Of a DNA stretch of 6,549 nucleotides, positions 1 through 5,583 are shown in pieces; the stretch's first letter is position 1; every line of letters starts with the position of its first letter. A program made the translations under genes and the position numbers. The DNA is from Allobaculum sp. (GTDB lineage: Bacteria; Bacillota_I; Bacilli_A; Erysipelotrichales; Erysipelotrichaceae). Under the pieces are notes generated by a model. That model saw only the letters and a program-made list of their open reading frames with translations. It was not told the origin of the DNA and ran no database searches. Location: positions 1 to 6,549 of the forward strand of contig JAAVAY010000101.1 in the NCBI GenBank assembly GCA_014803815.1, in the 5' to 3' direction.

Positions 1-485
1 TCTAATTCAAATTCCACCGCGACTTCTTTGATCTTCGTATCCGTCGTCATAATGGCCGCGGCGGTATCACTCGAATCGGTGCCTAAGACGATCTCTTGGG
101 TACCTTTTTCCACTTTTTCAATGGGCAATTCCACGCCGATCACACCTGTGGAAGCGACTAGAACATCCTCGACATCTAAACCGAGTTTTTGGGCAGCCAC
201 TTGAGCTTGTTTGAGGGCATTTTTTTCATCATTGATGGCACACGCATTGGCGTTTCCAGAGTTGATGGAGATGGCTTGCGCTTTGCCATTGGCCAAATGC
301 TTCATATTGAGATATAAGGGAGCGGCTTTGACTTGGTTGGAGGTATACACCGCTGCAACGCTGCAAGGGGTAGTGGAGTAAATCAAAGCCAGTTCTTTTT
401 TATTGGGATTGTTGCGAATGCCGCAATGCACCGCCCCTGTTAAAAAGCCTTGGGCGGCCGTAATCCCGGATTGGACTTCTTTCAT
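1..485 (-). CDS. argJ: ArgJ, bifunctional glutamate N-acetyltransferase / amino-acid acetyltransferase, N-terminal 161 residues (cut by window edge)
   Basis: My own translation from the ATG at 485 gives an open frame that runs off the left edge. It begins MKEVQSGITAAQGF and carries ArgJ landmarks in order: INSGNANAC (residues 74-82), ASTGVIGVELP (111-121, with the Thr-Gly expected to form the oxyanion hole) and IMTTDT (145-150). ArgJ is a cytoplasmic Ntn-type enzyme that moves the acetyl group from N-acetylornithine to glutamate; many members also use acetyl-CoA. The family is about 400 residues long, so the self-cleavage threonine (in ATML) lies outside the window and bifunctionality cannot be judged. 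The start is set by a GAAAGGA ribosome site at 494-500, 8 nt from the ATG. It is the fourth gene of the arg operon, 112 nt after argC. Confidence 0.95.
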   Translation of the reverse strand, partial: MKEVQSGITAAQGFLTGAVHCGIRNNPNKKELALIYSTTPCSVAAVYTSNQVKAAPLYLNMKHLANGKAQAISINSGNANACAINDEKNALKQAQVAAQKLGLDVEDVLVASTGVIGVELPIEKVEKGTQEIVLGTDSSDTAAAIMTTDTKIKEVAVEFEL

Positions 486-597
486 AGCCGATTTCCTTTC
501 TCTATGGGACGTTTCAAAGAAACGAATATGGATATGGTTTTTACCGTTTTGAAATTGGCCTTCTTGGGCGGTATTGTCAACCTTTTTTCGCGCTTTT
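486..597 (-). other. argC-argJ intergenic spacer with a small hairpin
   Basis: This 112-nt gap holds the argJ ribosome site and a perfect 6-bp inverted repeat with a 3-nt loop, CGTTTC-TTT-GAAACG, at 510-524. Just after the argC stop, the minus strand reads TTGACA, a consensus -35 hexamer, at about 572-577. The positions 16 to 18 nt further on offer only CAATTT-like -10 candidates, so an internal promoter is possible but poorly supported. There is no T-rich terminator, so read-through from argC is expected. Confidence 0.5.
494..500 (-). promoter_or_regulatory. Ribosome binding site of argJ
   Basis: The minus strand reads GAAAGGA here, 8 nt before the ATG at 485. It fixes the start of a gene whose 3' end is not visible. 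Confidence 0.8.
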
Positions 598-1527
598 TTA
601 CAAACTAAAATGCAAGCCCTTGGTTTCTTCCAAACCAAGCATCAAATTCATATTTTGCACCGCCGCGCCACTCGCCCCTTTGCCAAGATTGTCAAAGCGG
701 GCGCTTAAAACAAGACCGTTGTCGTTGCCATTGACAAAGATCTCCATTTTATCTAGGCCGGCTAAGGTATTGGAGAAAAGCGCGGGTTCTTTGGGCAAGA
801 CTTCAATAGGAGTATTGGCATAGTGTTCTTGATAAAGTTCATAGAGCGCCTTAGCATCGATACTAGGTTGGCTTAAAGTAGCGGGATCTAAAAGTACGTG
901 AACAAGCATCCCCTGCTTATAGTCATCAACAATCGGGACAAAGATGGGCGCTTTCTCTAAGCCACAAATTGCCTGCATTTCAGGCAAGTGCTTATGACTG
1001 AGACCTAAGGCATACGGTTTGGGGCTATCCATCTCGCTTGTTTTTTCCGTTTCGTAGTCTTGAATCATCGCTTTGCCCCCACCACTATAGCCAGTGAGTG
1101 AAAAGGCGGAAAGCTTGACATCTTTTGGTAAAAGGCCCTTTTGGACAAGAGGAGCGACAAGGGCGATGAAGCCTGAGGCATGGCAGCCGGGATTGGCCAC
1201 CCATTTCGCCTTTTGAATGGCGGCTTTTTGATTGGCATCGAGTTCGGCAAAGCCATAGGTCCAGTCTGGATTGGTGCGATGGGCGGTACTGGCATCGATG
1301 ACTTTGGTATCCATGTCTTTTAACCACTCCATCGCCTCTTTCGCCGCCGCATCGGGCAGACATAAGAAGACCAAATCTGCTTCTTGCATCAACGCTTTAC
1401 GGGCTGTAGGATCCTTGCGCTTTTCGGGATCGATTTGTAAAACCTCTACATCATCGCGTTCTTGTAGACGCTGGTGTATTTGTAGGCCAGTCGTGCCAGC
1501 CTGTCCATCAATATATACTTTTTTCAT
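598..1527 (-). CDS. argC: ArgC, N-acetyl-gamma-glutamyl-phosphate reductase, short (type 2) form
   Basis: This 309-residue NADPH-dependent enzyme reduces N-acetyl-glutamyl 5-phosphate to the semialdehyde, the third step of acetylated ornithine synthesis. An N-terminal Rossmann segment starts with KVYIDGQAGTTGLQIHQRL (residues 3-21). The nucleophile is Cys115 in ANPGCHASGF (111-120). A substrate-loop motif GYSGGGKAM follows at 146-154, and a His in SHKHLPEM (177-184) fits the catalytic base position. The IDGQAGTTG start, the HASGF context and the length of about 310 match the second ArgC subfamily rather than the form of about 345 residues typical of Bacillus. The ATG at 1527 has an AAGAAGGA ribosome site 6 nt upstream (1534-1541). 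It lies 97 nt after argH and 112 nt before argJ in the same direction. Confidence 0.96.
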   Translation of the reverse strand: MKKVYIDGQAGTTGLQIHQRLQERDDVEVLQIDPEKRKDPTARKALMQEADLVFLCLPDAAAKEAMEWLKDMDTKVIDASTAHRTNPDWTYGFAELDANQKAAIQKAKWVANPGCHASGFIALVAPLVQKGLLPKDVKLSAFSLTGYSGGGKAMIQDYETEKTSEMDSPKPYALGLSHKHLPEMQAICGLEKAPIFVPIVDDYKQGMLVHVLLDPATLSQPSIDAKALYELYQEHYANTPIEVLPKEPALFSNTLAGLDKMEIFVNGNDNGLVLSARFDNLGKGASGAAVQNMNLMLGLEETKGLHFSL

Positions 1528-1533
1528 ATTTTA

Positions 1534-1541
1534 TCCTTCTT
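1534..1541 (-). promoter_or_regulatory. Ribosome binding site of argC
   Basis: The minus strand reads AAGAAGGA, 6 nt before the ATG at 1527. This supports independent translation of argC after the hairpin-bearing gap. Confidence 0.8.
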
Positions 1542-1563
1542 GCACTCCTGGCAGGGAAGTAGA

Positions 1564-1589
1564 AAGGCCGCCTAAGACTAGGCAGCCTT
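1564..1589 (-). terminator. Strong hairpin between argH and argC (attenuator, weak terminator or processing site)
   Basis: On the minus strand, AAGGCTGCCTA, loop GTCT and TAGGCGGCCTT form an 11-bp stem with one G-U pair. Only a short U tract (UUUCU, partly in the stem) follows, so it is not a canonical strong terminator. It sits in the 97-nt gap ahead of the argC ribosome site. It could reduce transcription of argCJ relative to argGH, or mark an mRNA processing or stability point. The stem is clear; its role is inferred. Confidence 0.5.
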
Positions 1590-1598
1590 GTATGGTCA

Positions 1599-1625
1599 AA
1601 AGCAAAAGTCTCTCACTTTGGCTTT
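1599..1625 (-). terminator. Second hairpin touching the argH stop codon
   Basis: On the minus strand, AAAGCCAAAGT, loop GAGAG and ACTTTTGCTTT form an 11-bp stem with one mismatch, followed by T then GACC. It begins at the last base of the argH stop codon and lies just before the stronger hairpin at 1564-1589. The U tract is short, so termination would be partial at best. Confidence 0.4.
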
Positions 1626-3010
1626 TATTTGTGTTTTGCGATAAAGTCTTTGGCCATCTCCACTTGTTTTAACACACTTTCAGGAGCCGGCCCGCCGTAT
1701 ACCTTTCTTTGATTGACACAGGTCATTAAATCAATGGCTTCATAGAAGTCTTGATCAAACAAAGGCGAGAGGGCTTGAAGCTCTTCTAAGGAGAGTTCAT
1801 CAAGCGTCTTATTTTGGGCGATGCAATCGGCCACGAGCTGGCCAGTGAGTTTGTAGGCATCCCGAAAAGGCATGCCCTTTTTAGCTAAGTAGTCGGCACA
1901 ATCGGTGGCATTAATGAAGCCTTTTTTCGCTGCCGCCAACATATTTTGATCCAACACTCGCATCGTCTTTAACATCGGAATCAAGACTTTTAAGCAGTTG
2001 AGAACGGTATCGCTTGCATCAAAGACAGCTTCTTTATCCTCTTGCATATCTTTATTGTAGGCAAGAGGAAGGCCTTTCATGACGGTGAGCAGGGTGATCA
2101 AATCGCCATACACCCGACCACTTTTGCCCCGAATGAGTTCGCACATATCGGGATTTTTCTTTTGAGGCATGATCGAGCTACCCGTACTAAAGGCATCGTC
2201 GAGATCGATGAATTTAAACTCCCAAGAACTCCACATGATCATCTCTTCACAAAGCCGACTCATGTGCATCATGATGATCGACAAGTCGCTTAAAAATTCG
2301 ATCGCAAAGTCCCGATCCGATACGGAATCTAAAGAGTTGGCGGTTGGTTTAGAAAACCCGAGGTGTTTTGCGGTGTATTCCCGATCCAAAGGAAAGGTCG
2401 TTCCCGCAAGTGCTCCCGCACCTAGGGGACATTCATCCATGACCTCAAGGGCATTTTCCAACCGCCGCACATCGCGTTGAAACATGGAGGCATAAGCCAT
2501 TAAGACGTGCCCAAAGGTAACGGGTTGGGCTCTTTGAAGGTGGGTGTATCCTGGCACGATCGTATGGGCGTATTGTTCACCTAAAGCAGAAAGAACGTTG
2601 ATTAATTGCAACAGACGGCTTTTGATTTCGCTGATGACTTCCACCACATACAAGCGCAAGTCCAACGCCACTTGATCGTTGCGGCTGCGGCCCGTATGCA
2701 ATTTTTTGCCAGCATCACCGATTTTAGCCGTGAGCAATTGTTCTACACAGGTATGAATGTCTTCGTATTGGCTTGGATCAAAGTAGATCTTGCCTGCATT
2801 CATATCGGAAAGCAGCTCCAATAAGCCGTGATGGATGTCGGCTTTTTCCTCTTTGGAGATGATGCCCTGTTTTTCAAGCATACAACTGTGAACAAGCGAA
2901 CCCAAAATGTCTTGCGGATACAATCTGTTGTCAAAGGGTAGTGAGGTATTGAAGTCGTTGGCGCTAGGATCCGTTCCTTTAGAGATCCGGCCGGCCCATA
3001 AAGTTGTCAT
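1625..3010 (-). CDS. argH: ArgH, argininosuccinate lyase
   Basis: ArgH cleaves argininosuccinate to arginine and fumarate, the last step of arginine synthesis, as a cytoplasmic homotetramer. At 461 residues it is the usual full length. Fumarase/aspartase superfamily landmarks are all present: KLHTGRSRNDQVALD (residues 103-117), GYTHLQRAQP (154-163, with His157 at the conserved catalytic-site position), and the signature GSSIMPQKKNPD (277-288). Ser278 lies 121 residues after His157, the same spacing as the His162/Ser283 pair of duck delta-crystallin, which marks it as the catalytic acid/base. The ATG at 3010 is 3 nt after the argG stop, with a GTGGAG ribosome site overlapping the end of argG (about 3017-3022), so the two are probably translationally coupled. 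Confidence 0.98.
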   Translation of the reverse strand: MTTLWAGRISKGTDPSANDFNTSLPFDNRLYPQDILGSLVHSCMLEKQGIISKEEKADIHHGLLELLSDMNAGKIYFDPSQYEDIHTCVEQLLTAKIGDAGKKLHTGRSRNDQVALDLRLYVVEVISEIKSRLLQLINVLSALGEQYAHTIVPGYTHLQRAQPVTFGHVLMAYASMFQRDVRRLENALEVMDECPLGAGALAGTTFPLDREYTAKHLGFSKPTANSLDSVSDRDFAIEFLSDLSIIMMHMSRLCEEMIMWSSWEFKFIDLDDAFSTGSSIMPQKKNPDMCELIRGKSGRVYGDLITLLTVMKGLPLAYNKDMQEDKEAVFDASDTVLNCLKVLIPMLKTMRVLDQNMLAAAKKGFINATDCADYLAKKGMPFRDAYKLTGQLVADCIAQNKTLDELSLEELQALSPLFDQDFYEAIDLMTCVNQRKVYGGPAPESVLKQVEMAKDFIAKHK

Positions 3011-3013
3011 AAG

Positions 3014-4285
3014 CTACTCCACGCTGGAGAAGTGCTCCCCAGTCTCTTCAAAGAGGGCTTGATCATTTAAAGCCCGTACAGCGATGGGTAAGCCAAAGAG
3101 GTTGATGAAGCCAGCGGAATCGCTTTGATCGTAGCAATCGTCTTCATCAAAAGTAGCCATACCCGCATTATATAAGGAATAAGGTGAGGTAACAGAAACC
3201 GGAATGATGTTGCCCTTGTAGAGTTTCAAAGTGACATCACCCGTCACGGTTTGTTGAGTTTCATCTACGAAGGCAGAGAGGGCTTTGCGAAGAGGGGTAT
3301 ACCACAAGCCATCGTAAACGAGTTCACCGAATTTTTGACCCACGATTTCTTTGAAATGCTTCGTGTTTTTATCCAAGGTGATCTCTTCCAACTTGTCGTG
3401 GGCTGCATATAGAATGCTTCCCCCTGGGGTTTCGTATACCCCACGCGATTTCATCCCCACTAAACGGTTTTCGACGATGTCAAGAATACCAATGCCATTG
3501 GCCCCACCAAGTTCGTTGAGCTTTAAGATGATGTCTTTGGCGGAAAGCTCTTCGCCATCCACTTGGGTTGGTACCCCTTTTTCAAAGTGAATGCTTACGA
3601 TGGTAGGAGTATCGGGAGCCATTTCAGGTGAAACCCCCAATTCCAAGAAGCCAGGTTGATTGATGGGTGCTTCGTTAGCAGGATCTTCTAAATCCAAGCC
3701 TTCGTGAGAGAGGTGCCACAAGTTTTTATCTTTAGAGTAGTTGGTTTCTTTGTTGATCTTTAAAGGAATGTTATGCGCTTCGGCATACGCGATTTCTTTT
3801 TCTCTAGAATTTAATTCCCAAAAGCGCCAAGGAGCGATGATATCGAGTTCAGGAGCGAAGGCTTTGATGGCCAATTCAAAGCGCACTTGGTCATTTCCTT
3901 TTCCGGTGCAACCATGGCAAATCGCTTCAGCGCCTTCCGCTTTGGCGATTTCTACAATCCGTTTGGCGATGATGGGTCTTGCAAAAGAGGTACCGAGTAA
4001 ATACTTTTCATAGCTTGCCCCCGCTTTTAAAGAAGGAATGATGTAATCGTCCACAAACGTGTCGGTTAAATCTTCAATGTAGAGTTTGGAAGCACCCGTG
4101 GCTAACGCTTTTTCTTCCAAGCCTTCTAATTCACTGGCTTGTCCGACGTTTCCAGAGACCGCAATGACTTCGCAATCACCATAATTTTCTTTTAACCAGG
4201 GAATTAAGCAAGAGGTGTCTAAACCACCCGAATACGCTAAGACGATTTTTTTATAGGTTTTATTTTCATTGTGTAAGTTGCTCAT
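3014..4285 (-). CDS. argG: ArgG, argininosuccinate synthase
   Basis: ArgG joins citrulline and aspartate using ATP to give argininosuccinate, and it feeds ArgH encoded directly downstream. The 423-residue protein has the PP-type ATP pyrophosphatase loop [11 protein letters not shown] at residues 15-25. [13 protein letters not shown] (125-137) contacts ATP and aspartate in the family. [15 protein letters not shown] (182-196) is also highly conserved in ArgG. Length is slightly above the common figure of about 400, partly through a short N-terminal extension ([13 protein letters not shown]) before the ATP loop. The start at 4285 is supported by AAGGAG at 4294-4299, 8 nt upstream. It is the first gene of the operon, 135 nt downstream of the T-box terminator's T run, and so is directly controlled by it. 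Confidence 0.98.
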   Translation of the reverse strand: MSNLHNENKTYKKIVLAYSGGLDTSCLIPWLKENYGDCEVIAVSGNVGQASELEGLEEKALATGASKLYIEDLTDTFVDDYIIPSLKAGASYEKYLLGTSFARPIIAKRIVEIAKAEGAEAICHGCTGKGNDQVRFELAIKAFAPELDIIAPWRFWELNSREKEIAYAEAHNIPLKINKETNYSKDKNLWHLSHEGLDLEDPANEAPINQPGFLELGVSPEMAPDTPTIVSIHFEKGVPTQVDGEELSAKDIILKLNELGGANGIGILDIVENRLVGMKSRGVYETPGGSILYAAHDKLEEITLDKNTKHFKEIVGQKFGELVYDGLWYTPLRKALSAFVDETQQTVTGDVTLKLYKGNIIPVSVTSPYSLYNAGMATFDEDDCYDQSDSAGFINLFGLPIAVRALNDQALFEETGEHFSSVE

Positions 4286-4420
4286 GATCTTTTCTCCTTG
4301 GAAGTCTATTTTTTGCGCATCGATTCATTTCGATGTATTGTGTATTGTGGTAAAGTGTAGCTTTAAAAATTGGGGAAGAACCGAGGAAAAGAAGAATGAG
4401 GTAGTAAAGGCTACGACTCT
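4286..4420 (-). other. Long spacer between the T-box terminator and argG, with repeats
   Basis: These 135 nt separate the end of the leader terminator from argG. They contain a perfect 6-bp inverted repeat with a 6-nt loop, CATCGA-TTCATT-TCGATG on the plus strand at 4318-4335. Overlapping its end is a tandem 7-mer TGTATTG-TGTATTG at 4334-4347. No open frame with a ribosome site was seen. The palindrome could be an operator or a small mRNA hairpin. It does not match the ArgR box consensus well, so no regulator is named. Confidence 0.4.
4294..4299 (-). promoter_or_regulatory. Ribosome binding site of argG
   Basis: The minus strand reads AAGGAG, 8 nt before the ATG at 4285. It is a near-ideal Bacillota Shine-Dalgarno site and fixes the argG start. 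Confidence 0.9.
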
Positions 4421-4452
4421 AAAAAAAAACGCCCTTTCACTATGAAAGGACG
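4421..4452 (-). terminator. T-box intrinsic terminator
   Basis: On the minus strand, CGTCCTTTCA, loop TAG and TGAAAGGGCG form a 10-bp stem (4430-4452) followed by nine T residues (4421-4429). The 5' arm of the stem (ATCGTCCT) can instead pair with the T-box region at 4461-4473 to form the antiterminator, the expected mutually exclusive switch. Confidence 0.92.
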
Positions 4453-4653
4453 ATTGTTATCGCGTTACCACCTAACTTCCCTTTGTTCAATGCAAAGGGC
4501 ACTCTCCCATAACGTCGGGTCACGAGAACCGCTCGATTTCTGTCGCAGTTCCACTCACGGACACGTTCCTTGCACTGTTGTCGCTATGTTTCACCAACCC
4601 ATAGCTCTCTAGAGACTTTCCTGCAAGTACTTCTTCCGGTCATTGATTTGATA
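4421..4653 (-). promoter_or_regulatory. Arginine-specific T-box riboswitch leader
   Basis: On the minus strand the conserved T-box AGGTGGTAACGCG lies at 4461-4473, directly before a terminator. Stem I is recognisable: the stem CTTGCA/TGCAAG (4622-4627 with 4569-4574), an AGAGAG motif (4605-4610), and the apical hairpin GCTATG/CATAGC closing loop GGTTGGTGAAA. On its 3' side, GAA-CGT-GTCCGTGAGTGG places the specifier codon CGT (Arg) at 4563-4565, in the normal register after GAA and before the GAGTGG end of stem I. Stem III is CCCTTTG/CAAAGGG (4479-4499). The antiterminator bulge offers UGGU (4467-4470), which pairs with the ACCA end of a tRNA having discriminator A. Inferred action: uncharged tRNA-Arg stabilises the antiterminator and allows transcription of argGHCJ. 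The family assignment is secure; the specifier call is strong but manual. Confidence 0.93.
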
Positions 4654-4659
4654 GTTTGT

Positions 4660-4687
4660 ATTCTAAAGCCTATTCAAAGATTTTCAA
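4660..4687 (-). promoter_or_regulatory. Promoter of the arg operon (sigma-A type)
   Basis: The minus strand reads TTGAAA at 4682-4687, then 16 nt, then TAGAAT at 4660-4665. Both hexamers are 5 of 6 to consensus. Transcription would start near 4653, immediately before T-box stem I, which is where it is needed. Confidence 0.7.
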
Positions 4688-4726
4688 CTCTTTTGAAAGG
4701 TATTTTTTTTCTTTCATAAAAATCGT

Positions 4727-4790
4727 CCTAAAAGCGCTATTCTTCTTCTCTTTTCGATTTGGAGTATATGATTTTAGGCGCTTTTTTAGG
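4727..4790. repeat. Imperfect inverted repeat
   Basis: CCTAAAAGCGC at 4727-4737 is mirrored by GCGCTTTTTTAGG at 4778-4790, which has two extra T residues; about 40 nt lie between the arms. The right arm also contains a short direct repeat TTTTAGGC (4772-4779 and 4784-4791). On the minus strand it is followed by a short T run, so a terminator or an operator is possible. Its role is unknown. Confidence 0.4.
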
Positions 4791-4930
4791 CATTTTCCCG
4801 TTTTAATTTTTTGATTCAAGGGAGCTTTTTTTAGAGAGGTCGATCTTTTAATTTTTTTGGCGCAAAAATATTTTATGGTTTAAAATACATGATTTAATAA
4901 AGAGTTTTAGATAAAATTTCAAACTTATAG

Positions 4931-4945
4931 TATACATTTTGTATA
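4931..4945. repeat. Perfect short palindrome TATACA-TTT-TGTATA
   Basis: Two 6-bp arms flank a 3-nt centre in AT-rich DNA upstream of the plus-strand gene at 5136. The size and symmetry would suit a dimeric repressor site, but AT-rich DNA produces such matches by chance. Confidence 0.3.
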
Positions 4946-5043
4946 GATATACCAATTAAATAAGACTTATATCAATCCAATTAAGGGAATATACTAATTG
5001 TAGAGAGACCAATTTTGTTCTCTTTTGCGCTTTTCAACATTCC

Positions 5044-5078
5044 TGTTGGCTCCAATCTGTTTGGCTTTAAAACCAACA
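5044..5078 (+). repeat. Nested hairpin in the leader of the Cys/His-rich gene
   Basis: TGTTGG (5044-5049) pairs with CCAACA (5073-5078). Inside it, CCAA (5052-5055) pairs with TTGG (5061-5064). The structure lies 58 nt before the start codon at 5136. It could be an mRNA leader element if transcription starts further upstream. It shows no match to a riboswitch class I know. Confidence 0.3.
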
Positions 5079-5122
5079 TGACTAAATTCCTACAAAAATG
5101 ATCTTTAAAATCTGAGTTATCT

Positions 5123-5130
5123 AAAAGGAG
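5123..5130 (+). promoter_or_regulatory. Ribosome binding site of the Cys/His-rich gene
   Basis: AAAAGGAG ends 5 nt before the ATG at 5136. This strong site is the best evidence that the plus-strand frame, not the overlapping minus-strand frame, is the gene. Confidence 0.85.
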
Positions 5131-5135
5131 AGAGT

Positions 5136-5537
5136 ATGGAAGAAAAAATTTGTCCCATGTGCCCAAGAGGATGCAATCAAAATGCTTTGAGCTGTGGAAG
5201 AGGAAAGGCTTATTTCCAAGCTCAAGAAAATCCTCAATCGGCTCAAAGCAATCCCTCACTAAGTTCAGAGTCTAGCCAAGCTTCTACGTCGCATGGCCAT
5301 CATGATCACGGCACCTATCATGAAAGAAAAGGAAGAGGTCATCACCACCTGAAAAACCAATTTCCTCAAGACAGCTTAGCGAGTCTTTTGATGCAGTGTG
5401 GTCATCACCTTTTCCACTTAGCCCGAAAAGGCCAAGAGGTTAGTGCTGATGAAATCGTGAAAGGTTTATCGACTAGCGAACAAGAACAATTGAAGGAATT
5501 GTTGAATAAATTGATTGCGGGATGGAACAATCAATAA
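5136..5537 (+). CDS. Small Cys/His-rich putative metal-binding protein, possibly a MarR-like protein without its winged helix
   Basis: I do not recognise a named gene. The 133-residue protein starts with a cysteine cluster, CPMCPRGC then SCGRGKAYF (Cys6, 9, 13, 20), followed by a Ser/Gln-rich linker (30-52) and a His-rich stretch with eight His between 53 and 71. Next comes a predicted helix SLASLLMQCGHHLFHLARKG (80-99), then an acidic helical tail STSEQEQLKELLNKLIAGW (112-130). The Cys and His spacing suggests zinc or another metal. From memory, a similar Cys cluster, a CGH-L-H helix and an LTEEEQ-LL-KL-W tail occur in Clostridia proteins that carry a MarR winged helix between the last two parts; here that middle is only about a dozen residues. 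There is no signal peptide or membrane segment. The start has a strong ribosome site. It is followed by a terminator shared with the convergent DUF1275 gene. Confidence 0.85.
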   Translation: MEEKICPMCPRGCNQNALSCGRGKAYFQAQENPQSAQSNPSLSSESSQASTSHGHHDHGTYHERKGRGHHHLKNQFPQDSLASLLMQCGHHLFHLARKGQEVSADEIVKGLSTSEQEQLKELLNKLIAGWNNQ

Positions 5538-5541
5538 TCTC

Positions 5542-5583
5542 AAGAAAAAAGGAGCTACGGCCCATCTCAGCTCCTTTTTTCTT
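5542..5583. terminator. Bidirectional intrinsic terminator between convergent genes
   Basis: Arms at 5542-5556 (AAGAAAAAAGGAGCT) and 5569-5583 (AGCTCCTTTTTTCTT) are perfect 15-bp complements around a 12-nt loop. The A-rich and T-rich halves give a U tract in both directions, so one element serves both genes. It starts 4 nt after the plus-strand stop, and its right arm includes two bases of the minus-strand gene's TAA stop (5582-5584). Confidence 0.93.

Larger units (their letters stand above)
4688..5122. other. AT-rich intergenic region between the arg operon and the Cys/His-rich gene
   Basis: No convincing gene was seen in these 435 bases. They hold an imperfect inverted repeat CCTAAAAGCGC (4727-4737) / GCGCTTTTTTAGG (4778-4790), the palindrome TATACA-TTT-TGTATA (4931-4945), and a nested hairpin at 5044-5078. 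Weak plus-strand promoter matches are TTGGCG-18 nt-TAAAAT (4857-4886) and TTGGCT-16 nt-TAAATT (5061-5088). Either could drive the gene at 5136, but neither is strong. The region must contain that gene's promoter. Confidence 0.6.

Noticed and set aside
548..577. Internal promoter for argJ based on TTGACA
   Set aside because: No acceptable -10 hexamer lies 16 to 18 nt downstream; kept only as a remark in the spacer entry.
1271..1672. A 133-residue plus-strand open frame spanning the argC 5' end and the argH-argC gap
   Set aside because: It is antisense to argC, whose catalytic motifs are intact, and has no ribosome site or family features.
2042..2480. Two overlapping plus-strand open frames inside argH
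   Set aside because: They are antisense to the conserved body of argH, including its signature motif, so they are by-products of argH codon use.
4318..4347. ArgR operator (ARG box) upstream of argG
   Set aside because: The palindrome and the TGTATTG repeats do not fit the TGAAT-W4-ATTCA pattern of ARG boxes well enough to name ArgR.
4688..5122. CRISPR array, tRNA or mobile-element ends in the long intergenic region
   Set aside because: There are no regularly spaced repeats, no tRNA-like cloverleaf or CCA context, and no transposase or flanking terminal repeats; the repeats seen are short and single.
4981..5259. A 92-residue minus-strand open frame overlapping the start of the Cys/His-rich gene
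   Set aside because: It covers the strong ribosome site and first 41 codons of the plus-strand gene, has no recognisable motifs, and its upstream sequence lies inside that gene's coding region. I treat it as a shadow.
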